Source: Emydura subglobosa
Taxonomy: Eukaryota > Chordata > Testudines > Chelidae
Length of the DNA stretch: 64,000 nucleotides
Assembly: GCA_007922225.1 (NCBI GenBank)
Contig: ML679973.1
Span: 248,001-312,000 of the forward strand
Direction of reading: 5' to 3'
Part shown: in pieces, positions 12,201 through 27,827 of the stretch
Numbering within the stretch: the stretch's first letter is position 1
Layout of the letters: every line of letters begins with the position of its first letter
Notes under the pieces: model-generated
The model's database searches: none
What the model saw: only the letters and a program-made list of their open reading frames with translations
Told to the model about the DNA's origin: nothing
Made by a program: the position numbers and the translations under genes

Positions 12201-12521
12201 TCCGTCAGAAGGCGGGGGGACAACCTCTGAGAGGGGGGAAAGAGAGAGACAGAAACAGAGTCAGAGAAAGAGAGACTTAGCGAAAACATCACACAAAAAT
12301 AAGGGGCAGTGTCCTTGTTCACCCCTACCCCCAGCTACGTCCCCCTACAGATTGCCTCCCCTCACATGCAGGGTCCAGCTCTCAGTGTCAGACCTCCTTA
12401 CCTTCTCCTCCTCCTCCTCCTCCTCCTCCTCCTCTGTTGGCTCCTTCTCTTCCTCCCCCTCCTCCTCCTCCTTTTCCTGTTCATTGGCGCCGTAGTCATC
12501 ATCGAACTCCTCGTCCGACAT
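3259..12521 (-). CDS. LRRC23: Leucine-rich repeat-containing protein 23
   Basis: Coding exons are 12402-12521, 12114-12226, 10364-10617, 10124-10254, 4483-4619, 3629-3851 and 3259-3297. All junctions are GT-AG, phases are continuous, and the product is 338 aa (human 343). The ATG at 12519-12521 opens MSDEEFDDDY, with an in-frame TAG four codons upstream. Residues 1-40 are an acidic Glu-rich tail. From about residue 78 (KDLTDISLL) tandem leucine-rich repeats follow, including LRYVDLSENQL, LLWLKVDGNRL, LHTLELRGNKL and LTTLHLRDNKL. Near residues 300-326 the chain turns acidic and then basic (FFEEDERAEAEETRQRR). The final exon adds only EMEETTQGEMTE. The mammalian protein is a component of axonemal radial spoke 3 needed for sperm motility; that role is family knowledge. 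Intron 4 (4620-10123) is large and full of transposons. The exon 6 donor is GTTAGA, and retaining that intron would end the protein after 11 different residues. Confidence 0.95.
5225..5700 (-). mobile_element. CR1-type LINE 3' fragment
   Basis: The sequence has the look of a CR1 tail in reverse orientation: a motif like gggtcagcccagtgggccat near the left end, then sequence such as tgtgtgaaaaaatatgtcc. It is a diverged partner of the better-preserved copy at 5880-6555. Family assignment is from recognition of common sauropsid CR1 3' ends and was not confirmed by search. Confidence 0.65.
5880..6555 (-). mobile_element. CR1-type LINE fragment (end of ORF2 and 3' tail)
   Basis: On the minus strand, 6356-6550 translates to a reverse-transcriptase C-terminal segment containing HIEYSMQVWSPHLKKDI and KVQRKTTKMIKG, typical of CR1 ORF2. 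The left end carries the conserved tail (ggtcagaccaaaggcccag). The copy is broken by stops and is 5'-truncated, so it is a dead insertion inside the LRRC23 intron. Confidence 0.85.
6594..6630. repeat. Short near-perfect hairpin
   Basis: The arms 6594-6609 and 6615-6630 are inverted copies matching at 15 of 16 positions, around the 5-base loop ggcag. It lies between two CR1 segments. It is too short for a microRNA precursor and has no known assignment. Confidence 0.7.
6890..9050 (-). mobile_element. CR1-like LINE, endonuclease region, interrupted
   Basis: On the minus strand, 8174-8488 encodes a fragment resembling the apurinic-type endonuclease of CR1 ORF2 (ESLWLEIPC, GGIYYQPPDQHG, ENTIIMGDL). 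The AT-rich flanks on both sides read as continuous decayed LINE sequence. The element is split by a 566-bp hAT-like insertion at 7660-8225; removing it with one copy of the target duplication rejoins the LINE. Exact ends are approximate. Confidence 0.7.
7660..8225. mobile_element. Non-autonomous hAT-like element nested in CR1
   Basis: The element is flanked by an exact 8-bp duplication, ggtgacat, at 7652-7659 and 8226-8233. Its ends are inverted repeats starting CAG(A/G)CCT(G/T)CC on both sides, with about 11 of the first 15 positions matching and most differences transitions. An 8-bp duplication with CAG...CTG termini fits the hAT superfamily. The interior is GC-rich and codes for no transposase, so it would depend on one supplied from elsewhere. 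Confidence 0.8.
9473..9614. mobile_element. Short hAT-like MITE
   Basis: This 142-bp element has terminal inverted repeats CAGTGTTTCCCAACC and, on the other strand at the right end, CAGGGGTTCCCAACC, matching at 13 of 15. The flanking 8-mers, ctctcgct on the left and gtctagcg on the right, share 5 of 8 positions and fit the hAT-preferred nTCTAGAn target in part. No coding capacity is present. Confidence 0.75.
12402..12434 (-). repeat. LRRC23: GAG trinucleotide repeat coding poly-Glu in LRRC23
   Basis: The end of LRRC23 coding exon 1 is an almost pure (GAG)n run, seen as ctc repeats on the plus strand. It encodes ten consecutive Glu and one Lys and runs directly into the splice donor at 12401. 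A second Glu-rich patch lies just upstream in the same exon. The run sits inside a tail that is already acidic in the family, so length changes are likely tolerated. Confidence 0.85.
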
Positions 12522-12529
12522 CTTCAAAG

Positions 12530-15500
12530 ACTAGAAAAAGCCCCGTTAGAAGAGAATTTCATCCTGGCCAGAGAGCCTGGAGCAGCAGCCCCCCCGGGGG
12601 CCTGTGTGTGACCCCAGCCTGCCAGCAGCGAGGGTGCTCGGCCCCGTGCCCCCAGCCGCTGGGCCTCGGCCTGCGCTGGGGCCCCTTTGAGGGGAGAGAG
12701 TTCAGTCTCTGCAGAGGCTCCCAGCCACACCGGTGCAGACCCCGTTCCTGCTGAGAACCCACCATCTTGCTGCATACAAGGGGCCCTGACAAACCACCAC
12801 CAGGTGGGAACAGATCATCAGCGGGGGCCAGTGGGGGGCCTAGAGGGAAGAAGCCCCATGTCCCATTCACCAAGCCCTGCGCCAGCGGGGGCCCTGGACC
12901 TGGGCCCAAACCGGCACCAGGACACCCAAACTTGCCCTCTGCCCCCACCTCTGGGCGAGGGGGGACTGCCCCCAGCGCCGAGAGCCCGTACCCTGCAGGG
13001 AAGGAGAGGGTTTGTTTACTGCTGCTATGGAAACCCAGGAGCTGGGTGGGAACTGTTGCTGGGCTCTGCTGCCATGGCAACACTTGGTGACTGACACGTC
13101 CCCGTGGTCCAGAGTTCCCAGGAAATTGGCAGGAGCCAGAAAGAGGAGAGACTCTGGAAGTCCATCGGCAGCTGTGTGATAGGAGGAGGCGGTGTGCGAG
13201 TTGCATAAAGGGGTGGGGTCGTTTGAAAACCTGCTGGGGCTGAGAGGGAGGGAGTGGGGGTGGGCCGGTGGGGGTGCTGGGATGTCATTGCAGTGCTGAA
13301 AGGAGGGGTGCAGCGTGCATGGGGTCTGCACGCAGCCCAGCCTGGCCAGCTCTGGGGAGCCCAGCAGCTCTGGATGAGGGGTGCTGGCCCGGCCAGGCTG
13401 TGCCAGGCTCATGGCTGGGCCGTGCTGGCTGAACAGTGTCTGTGGATCCAGCACTGACATTTTTTACCTCCGTCAGTTAAGCTTCTCAGTGGAAGCAGCT
13501 CCTGCGGCTCACTGTGAACCCGCGGCGTTTGCAAGCATCCCTCGGGAAACGTTCAGGTCCAACCTATCCCTGCGAGGTCCTGCTCGGTGTCGGTGACCAC
13601 CAGCGTGCCGCCAGTACCTGCGTCCACGGTGATACTTCTGTGGGCTCCAGAGTACACGGATATTTCACAGCGCAAACGTTCCTGTTTGGGAAGCTGAGAC
13701 TCGTCTTCTGCTGTGGGGGGCACTGGACTGATTCAGTCTGTGCCGGTCACTGTTCTAGGTGCCTCTTGAGTCTCATCCCCCTGAGTTCATCTGTCACCTA
13801 GGAACTGCTCAACAAACCTCGTTTGCTCCTGCAGCCTCTCTGCACAGGATGGCATGACTGCACTGCCATGTGTTCCTTCTCTTCTCCCACAGTTCCCTTT
13901 GGTCTCCTGTCCCGGACTCTGTGGCTCCTGGTCGGTTCTCCATTTCTAATTTCTCCACCTACTTCACTGGCCCCTTCCCCTTGTGGCCGCTCACTTCCTT
14001 TGCCTCCAGTCTCATCCCCTCCCTTCTTCACCGCTCTCTGTTCTCTGGGACTTCCTCTCTTAGTACGAGCCTGTGCTGATCTTCCCCAATCTCAAACAGA
14101 AAACCCGCCACCTCCCCTGCCACTCCAGCTGCTGCCTCATAGTCCGGCTTTCCTTCTGTTTACGCCACCATTTTACACTGTTGGCTCACAGATCTCTCTC
14201 TCCATGCCCAGGCTGTCTCCTGGACCCTGTCCCATGGGGAAATGGATTAGATGCAATCTGATGGGGCTTCTCCATCTCTTGGCCAAAGTCCTAGAGCATC
14301 CATAGAGAACAATCCTGCCTTGGGTCTCTTCCCCTCACTGTGATGTTGCCAGGCTGACTGCGCACCATGTGGAGAAGGCGTTAAGCCCATTGTTTCTGAA
14401 TTTACCCACAACCGTCATGCTTGTGAGGGGGTTTCTTCATGGGCCATTTCAGACCCTTTGTAACCTATCACATGCTTTGGCCTGTCCCCTCCAGGTCTAA
14501 CTCCTGCAGGAAACCCTGGAGAGACCTTACTAGATATGATCTTACATTCCATTTATAATGCTTTAAGGACCTGTAATCTAGAAAGTTGGTGCTGGAGGAC
14601 AAGTGCTTGTGTGTCTTGTCTTCCCCTTCCTTTTTTCTGATGTATTAAAAAGTCCTGGAAGGTTTTAGCTTGTGTTTAAATTTTTTCCAGCCTGACTTTC
14701 AGAATAGCAATTCAGATCTTGTCTACTTTGTTTTTCCTGGAAGACTCTGTGGCGGATTGGAGAATGTGTATTCTTATGAAATTAGCTTAACTAAGAGGAG
14801 AAAGGATTTTTTTTTATTCAGGCTGTGTAAAACTCCTTTGCTCGTTTGATTTTGTTAACACCTCACAATATAAAATGCCTAACAAACAGTTTGGAGAAAA
14901 CCTCTCTCTTAATGATCCAATAACCCACCTGATCAGAGAACTCTCACTCTACATATCCATGTCCTCTAAGGAGATGGGCACCAAAAACAGGGAAGACAAG
15001 ATTTGGCATTCCTGATAATTCTAACGTTAAAAATCAAGCAGAGCCCCCCGTCCCCCCCACTTAAAAAAACCCTTTCAGGACTCTTTATGCGCCACAAACA
15101 CAACTGACACACATTCCATTTGCTGTGGGTTGTTTTTCCTCCCCTTTGCAGGTCACCTTCATGGGCTTTTGCCCAATTCCTGAGCTGGCAGCGCTGAGCA
15201 AGACAGAAGGAGCAAGAAATCAACAGACCAGAGCCTCAGTTTGCTCTAATCCTTGCATGAGCTCCGTGTTCTAGGCATGGCAGAGAAATCAATAGGACAT
15301 CCCAGTACACAACTCCTCCTGAGCGTCCCAGGGTCACTGCTCTCAATCTGTCTGTTTACATAGCACCCACTGCCTGGTGCCTGCCAGGGACAAATCCCAC
15401 AGTCCTGTCAGAGGTGGGGATTGTTCTGATTTCGTCTCCTGCAGAAACTGTAACTCGTGCAGATTATATGATTTTTCTGTGAAATGCCCTACTCCCTGCA

Positions 15501-18500
15501 GACACCTCAACCATGTTCCCAGGGAAGATGGCATTTGCCACACTGAATTTTAGCCCTGTCCTATAGTTAACTCTTGTGATTTCTTTCATTAGGAAATTGT
15601 GGCTAAACTACTTTAATCGGGGACCACAAACCCTACTTTGTACTAACCCTTTTTGGTATCACTCCAAGGCAGAACAGTGGGGTTCTGTGTACTTTAATGA
15701 TGCCGTCTCAGTTTCTTAGCATATTTGGCATCAACTTTGACCCGAACTTTAAATTTCCTGGTTTGTAATGCCTGATTGGGGGATAATTACACCATCCTTT
15801 TAACATAGTTGACCCTAAATTACTGAGTAGGGATATGTACTCTTGGCCTTACCTCCATTTTAGCATAGATTTGGCCTGGAATTTCTTTGTCAGAGATTGT
15901 CATTTTTTCTTCAGAAAGGCCATTCAGTGTGTTGGTAACTTAGAAGAGGAATATGGCTTTTCTTCAGCACTCTCACTCCCCCCGTTTCTTGGAGGACCAG
16001 CTGTGGTGTGCAGGGATAAAGGGTTCAAGTCTGCAGCTGCAGAACGCCATCAAGTCTGATTAAAGATAGTGGGAGTTGAAGATGCTGGCACATTTCTGCA
16101 GAGTCCAGGAAGCGAAGCCATTTTCTTTGCAGAGGGGAAAAGAGCAGAATGCAAAAGGAAGGCCTGAGACAGCGGGGTGAAGCTGATGTCTGTCTACTGC
16201 AGGGTTATTCCCTATGAAGCCCAGAGCCCAGTACACCTCTGTCCCTTCTGGAACCACGGTTTTGGAGTGAACTGGAGCTTTATATGGAGATTCACGGTTG
16301 GGCCCTGAGCAGTCCACGTGAAAGGGCGAGGAGCACAAAACCTCCTCCGTGGAAGTCACAGACACGTCTGGGTTACAGCCTCCTTGTCGGAGGGGGAGGG
16401 GAAGCTGAGGCGCTGTACGTGTGGAACCCAGCCCTGGATCAGCCGAGGGTTGTGAGTCAGGCACTACATGCTCTGTGGGAGAGGGGGATGGAATATCTGA
16501 CGGGCTTGCATTTCTGCTTAGTGGCCAGCCGAGGGCGTTCCAAGACCGCCAGCCAGCCTAGACACGAGTCCATGCACCAGGGAGCAAGTACAAAGGTGCG
16601 CCCTGTGCACGTCCAGCATCCCAGCCCCCGGGTTTGCCCCATGGCAGAGGAAGGCTCCTTAGGGCATCGGAGACCAGAAGAGGGAACAGAACCGTGGTCT
16701 CCTGTACGCAGAGCAGAATACCGGCCGCAGGGAGTGCTGGCCAAACCCCTGCAGCACGCTCAACCCCCCGCCAGCAAGAACCTGGGACAAGGAATAGAAG
16801 TGAGGGTTCTTGCATCCTTCTGGGCATAAATACCCTATTGCAAGAAGGCCCATCGGGGCGGGGGAATGGTGCAGCTTTGTCTCAAAACCTTGCTGGTTTA
16901 AGTGGACAGTGCTTGTGGAAACACAGGTGGCGGCAAGAAAAGCAGGTGAAGGAATATGCAGAGGTTTCCCATCCGTCCTGAGCCACCGCACTGCCTCCTC
17001 TTCCAGGCCGGAGCTTCCTCCCAGCTCTGCCGAAGCCCCCAGTCCTGCCCTGCAGCCTCAGACAGCTAACGCCTTCTCTTAACATCATGGTGCCTCCCAA
17101 CTTCAGAGACCAGTCCACTGCGGGGCCCTTTTTCTGAGGAAAAGGCTGCTATGCTAAGGATCAACCCCTTCCTCTCCCCTCCTTTGGTACTAGATCCTGC
17201 CCCATGAGCAGGGCCCCTGCCCTGGCTAAAACTGGTTGCACCACAGTGGGGGAAGATGGAGCAAGGGAATGAAGCAATGGCCTCGCTCTCCCAGCTGAGG
17301 ACACAGCAGTCAGCCCCTAACTACAGCCTCAGCCCCAGGACGGGGGGCCTCACAGCGTAACACCCAGGAACCCGATGAAGGGCTCCTGCTTTGCTCTCAC
17401 GGAGAGAGAGTCTGGGAGTTCAGCTGAAGGCAGGCCACCTCCTGTGTGTGTCCAGCCCCGAGTCAGGCCCACACATGGCCGGGACTCACGCAGATGTCAG
17501 AGCACAGAACAAGTCTACGGCCCATTACAGTGCGCGTGTTGATGGGTTTTAAACACGGGCTGTGCACTTGTGCCTGTTTACTGGGATTTGCCTGGGCTCT
17601 TCCTCATCTCCCCCGTAGCCAGCAGCACTCAGCTGAGGGGAACGGGGCCAGTGGGGCCGAAACAGGAGACACATCCCCCAGCAGCACTTCTGCTAGTTCT
17701 GTTCGACAGAGAGGTGCTGCTTTCTCCAGGGAACCCCCCCCTCCCAGCTAGCAACTGGACACGCAGCGGTCCTGCTTCCCAGGGGCAGGAGAAGGATCCC
17801 CGAGGGAGGCGCTTGGCCAGGTTTATAGCTGCGGAGAATGACCCAATGGACAGACTGACTCTGGCCCCACCCCTGGCCCCACTCCACCTGCACAGCAGAG
17901 GGGACACTGAAGGGGTTACTGCAGTGGATGCAGACAGGGAGTGCAGGCAGGGGAAGGGTCCCCCTCTCATCCGTGACCAGGATGCAGTTTCTGCAGCCAG
18001 GGCCGCCCCTGGCACCGCACTCAAGCTGCTGCTTGAAGTTAACCACATCACCCTCTGTCCTCATGAGGCAGACCCCTCCCGAGGTGAACTAGGGCAAGTC
18101 ACAAGCCGGCTTTGTTGTGCGCGGCTGACTGCGGGCTGGAGCAGCCGTTACCGCAGCTGTCAGCCATCAACCCGTGAAACGAGTGTTCCTGCCCCACAGG
18201 CAGACAGAGGCTTGGTTCTTTCGAAACCGAGTTTAAACACTGGGAAATTCTGCAGAAAATCCTGTGAGGGGGATGCATACAGGAGCTGGGCTTGGAGACA
18301 GGGGCAGGTGCTTCCCCCGAGAGGCAGTTCCAGCATCAGACATGTCTCACGGCAGGGCCCAGCTCCCGGGGGAAGGAACGCAAGAGAGTGTGAAACAGCT
18401 CAGCACACTGAACCTCCTGTGTTCATCCTGCAGGAAGGCCCTGCCCCGCCAATCCTCCCCGAGGGAAGCACTCCATTCCTGCAACATGCTCTTTAGTCAG

Positions 18501-19070
18501 CTCCCCAGCCCCACATCCAATGATTGCACGGGGACACAATCCCTTGCCACGTATTTATTTCTAGTTTCCACTGGTTAAGGGACATGGAAAAGCTACGACA
18601 TCTCACAAGGATGGCAGCTGCCAGGCACTCCCTCCCAGCTGCTCAAACCACCAGCCCCGGCCTGGTGCAAGAGGGGGCCTTTCCTCCTCTCCCCTCCCCT
18701 CCCCGGCCCCCGCTCTCCTGCCTGTAGCACTGCAGGGGAGAGTGGGTGGTATGGACAGGCAGGCCCTGGACTCTGATTGGTCTACCAAGCACATGGACAA
18801 GGCCAGCCAGACCCCCCCCACGAGCCTACACTGAGTTTTGCCCGCTTAGGGGGTGGGGGGCAGGCACGGGGTGGAGACTAATAAACCCTGCCTCTGGAAA
18901 AGGGCTCCCTACTCATCAGAGTCCAGCCCGGTGACAGCATTAGCAGCAGGACGAGTTGCAGTGAATTGGGGGGGGGGGGGGAGGGGAGAGGGGGCGCGGA
19001 GGAGAGAGGAGGAGGAGGAGTCACGGGTGAGGCTGCTACAGTGAGGGTGTGCGGGGGGAGCATCCTTATC
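12530..19070. other. Intergenic region between LRRC23 and TPI1
   Basis: No exon could be supported in this 6.5 kb. In human this interval holds SPSB2, a SPRY/SOCS-box gene on the opposite strand, but no SPRY-like peptide is visible in any frame. The LRRC23 promoter lies at the left edge. The segment 14.3-16.0 kb is AT-richer and looks like decayed dispersed repeat of unidentified type. The segment 16.3-18.5 kb is GC-rich with long open frames that carry no domain. A G-rich run sits at 18968-18990. Confidence 0.6.
13021..13081. promoter_or_regulatory. LRRC23: Pair of RFX X-box-like motifs upstream of LRRC23
   Basis: Two 14-mers of the same layout lie 47 bases apart: GCTGCTATGGAAAC at 13021-13034 and GCTGCCATGGCAAC at 13068-13081. 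The second matches the X-box pattern GTNRCC-N(0-3)-RGYAAC with one mismatch and a 2-base spacer. X-boxes bind RFX factors that drive ciliary genes, which suits a radial-spoke gene starting about 550 bases downstream on the minus strand. Motif identity is seen; function is inferred. Confidence 0.5.
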
Positions 19071-19075
19071 GTTTC

Positions 19076-19081
19076 TTTATT
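19076..19081 (-). other. TPI1: TPI1 polyadenylation signal
   Basis: AATAAA on the minus strand lies about 50 bases past the TPI1 stop codon at 19130-19132. This gives a very short 3' UTR if it is the signal used. Confidence 0.65.
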
Positions 19082-19129
19082 TCTCATTCCTCTCCGTGAC
19101 GGTTTCCCTTGGGGGCTCCATGGACCGGT

Positions 19130-25250
<6,121 letters not shown>

Positions 25251-25259
25251 CCTTATGGA

Positions 25260-27300
25260 GTGACAACGTCCCTCTAGGCCCGCTCCCCGGCGGTGTGTCA
25301 CGCTTCCCTTGGCCATGGGTCAAAGGTGAGGCGGATCAAAACCCAAGGCCCCGACATGGGGGGCTGGCCCAGCCTGCAACCCCCATTACCATGAGAAAAA
25401 AAAATTCATGGCTCATGAGACTGTATGTATGGGCTGTGGGATTGTGGTGTGGGTGTGTGTGTGTGTGGGAGGGGGCCTGTGTGACACGTCCTGGGCCTGA
25501 ATAAATGATGCTTGGGCCCTGCTCAAAACTGCAGCTGTGCAACCTTTACCCTCCCACTGGGGGGGGAGCCACACAGAGCAAGGCCACAGCTGTCACCAGC
25601 AGCCATGACAGCAGTAGGAAAGGCAAACAAATGCCGGAGCCCCCCCCTTATCTTCAACACCTGGCATCAGCAGTAAGCTGCCAAACTTGCCATAGGGCCA
25701 CATGATCCCAGCAATTCCCCAGCTAGCCCTGGTGAAGGGGGGTGGGTCAGAAAGGACCACCGCCCCTGAGAAAAGGACAGCCTTCCCCACCCCTTGTAAA
25801 GCAGCCTCCCCTGACACAGAGGGTGGGGGAACTGGGCTCAGCTTCACTTTCCTCATTAAAGCAGCCCTAGATAAAGGAGGGAGTTGCAGGGAACCCAGCA
25901 TCCAGGCTTAGATTCTGCTCAGCTCTGCTCCTGCCTTGCGGTATGACCTCGCCCTGCTCTCTGTGTTTCCACCTCTATGAAGTAGGACAATGACACTGGC
26001 AGGGTGTAGCTCATCACACCACCTAGAAATGCTTAATTATTTCAGCATTCAAGATATTTGAGCTGCAGCGTTACACAGGCCCTGGACCCCTAGCACCTCC
26101 CTTCCACCTCCCGTGGAGCTCCGTTTCCCTAAAGGTGGAAGAGCAGGGACAGCATCTTAGCTCAACCGAAGAGATTGGCTTGATGACCAGCCACCCTCAC
26201 AATCCCAGCTGGAATGCCGGTCGTTCCCTTGATGCCACTATTAGAATCCAGAGAATGGAACAAATCCCCAACTCAGATCCCAGCCCTTTGCTCGTGACAC
26301 AGAGGACAGGTCCCCATCCACAGGAGATAAACAGCCTTTGTTCCTGCTCAGTGGGCTGTACACAGGGAGGCACAACGACAATGGGAAGGCAGTTGAAGCA
26401 GCTTGGCCAGGAAGATGATGTCCTTTCTGGGAGTCACATGAGGCTAAGAAACCATCCAGCACGTACCAGGGCCTATGACATTACGAATAAGTGGAACACA
26501 GAAGTCCAGACCCATTTCCCAACTCCAAGTCCCTAGCCCTCATGCCCAAAAAAGTAACCTGACTTCTTCTACTTTCTGATGTGCACACACAAGCACACAG
26601 ATAGAACTTTTGTCCTGTAAAAGAGGAATAAAACAATCATGTACCTGGCCCCAGCAACTGGTCACGGCTGGGAGAAGTAACTGTTCAGGCCCATCACCTG
26701 TAAGGTTTTAATTGAGGACAGACTCTGACCTGGGACCCTTTTCAATTTTACACCAGTGGAGGAAACAAAACTCAAGCTGTGTTCACCAGGACCTAGGCTG
26801 CTGTGCAGAAAAGCTGCTGCATTGTCCAGCCAGTGGAATACAGTGTTATGCCAGTTGCTATAATCAAATGTGGAAAGCCTAAGGCGGTGGATCATCATAG
26901 CCAGGGCCACGTACGGTGGTTGTTAGAGCCCTGATTACATGGGCATCAACAAGCACTACAAGTTGCAAACTACCTGAGCAATCCAGGGCAGGTGCCTTCA
27001 CTCACTGGGATATTTATTAGCCACAGATAAAGCAGAGATGAAAGAGGGCTGTGCTAACAGATGCATCACACATCGCTGTCCACCATGCTAGGGCAATGGG
27101 GGCATTACAGACAAGACAGGAGCACACCTAGCTTTACACAGGTCCAAGCAGCTTAGCATGCCGGCTCATACACCAAAAGAGGAGAAATGCCATTGGCAGG
27201 GTTACACAGAGCCCTGCCTTAGATGAGGAAGGAGTTCAGATACCCTGGCAGACAGGGCAGTCCCTCCCCCCCCCCAAACATACGGGGCAGACAGAAGCAA
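25260..27300. other. Intergenic region between TPI1 promoter and USP5 3' end
   Basis: No coding exon is supported. A short GT-rich stretch lies at 25446-25470. The rest is unremarkable single-copy-looking sequence of moderate GC content. The two flanking genes are on the same strand. Confidence 0.6.
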
Positions 27301-27315
27301 GGGGGTATTTAGATT

Positions 27316-27321
27316 TTTATT
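27316..27321 (-). other. USP5: USP5 polyadenylation signal
   Basis: AATAAA on the minus strand about 510 bases past the USP5 stop (27828-27830) marks the probable end of the 3' UTR, in an AT-rich pocket (tttttattttat on the plus strand). Confidence 0.65.
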
Positions 27322-27827
27322 TTATCCTTCGTGTATTTTGGCATTTAAGGGGCACACAAGGAGGAAGTGGTGCTACTTATGGCCCACGTTACTTCCTGCA
27401 CAAGCACCCTCTTTTGAGATGGGGGCAGGAGAGAGAAGCCACCCACCCATGATACACAAAGCCACACACACACACAGACATGCCCTCCCCTCCTCTTCCA
27501 GCCTGGAAGGGGGTGGCATGATTACACCAAGCAGCAAAGCACTACAGGCTGTGTGTGTCTTGGAGTAGGGGGTAATGAGAGACATTTTACATAGAAACAA
27601 ATCCATCCGCCCACCCCTATTCACTCATGTCCATGGGGGCCCCAGCCCCTAGTTTTATTAGCCAAAGAATGCCTGCCCCCTGTGTTACAGCAGTGGCACA
27701 GGGGGGGAGACAGCATGGAGTGGGGGGAAAGAATGTGCACTGCTTCTCTGTATTTATCGTCACTGCCGGCCGCCCTCTCCTCATGCCAACAGCCTGCTCC
27801 CCCCTCCGCACACAGTAGGAGGACGTT

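Noticed and set aside
17780..18011. Possible hAT element between CAGGGGCAGG and GGCCGCCCCTG
   Set aside because: Only the right end resembles a known CAGGGGCGGC terminus; the left match is poor and the flanking 8-mers (ctgcttcc, gcaccgca) differ.
17570..18496. 308-codon open frame on the plus strand between LRRC23 and TPI1
   Set aside because: It is the longest non-exonic frame but has no domain, is rich in Pro/Arg/Gly as expected for GC-rich non-coding DNA, and overlaps open frames on the other strand. I do not see SPRY or SOCS-box motifs.
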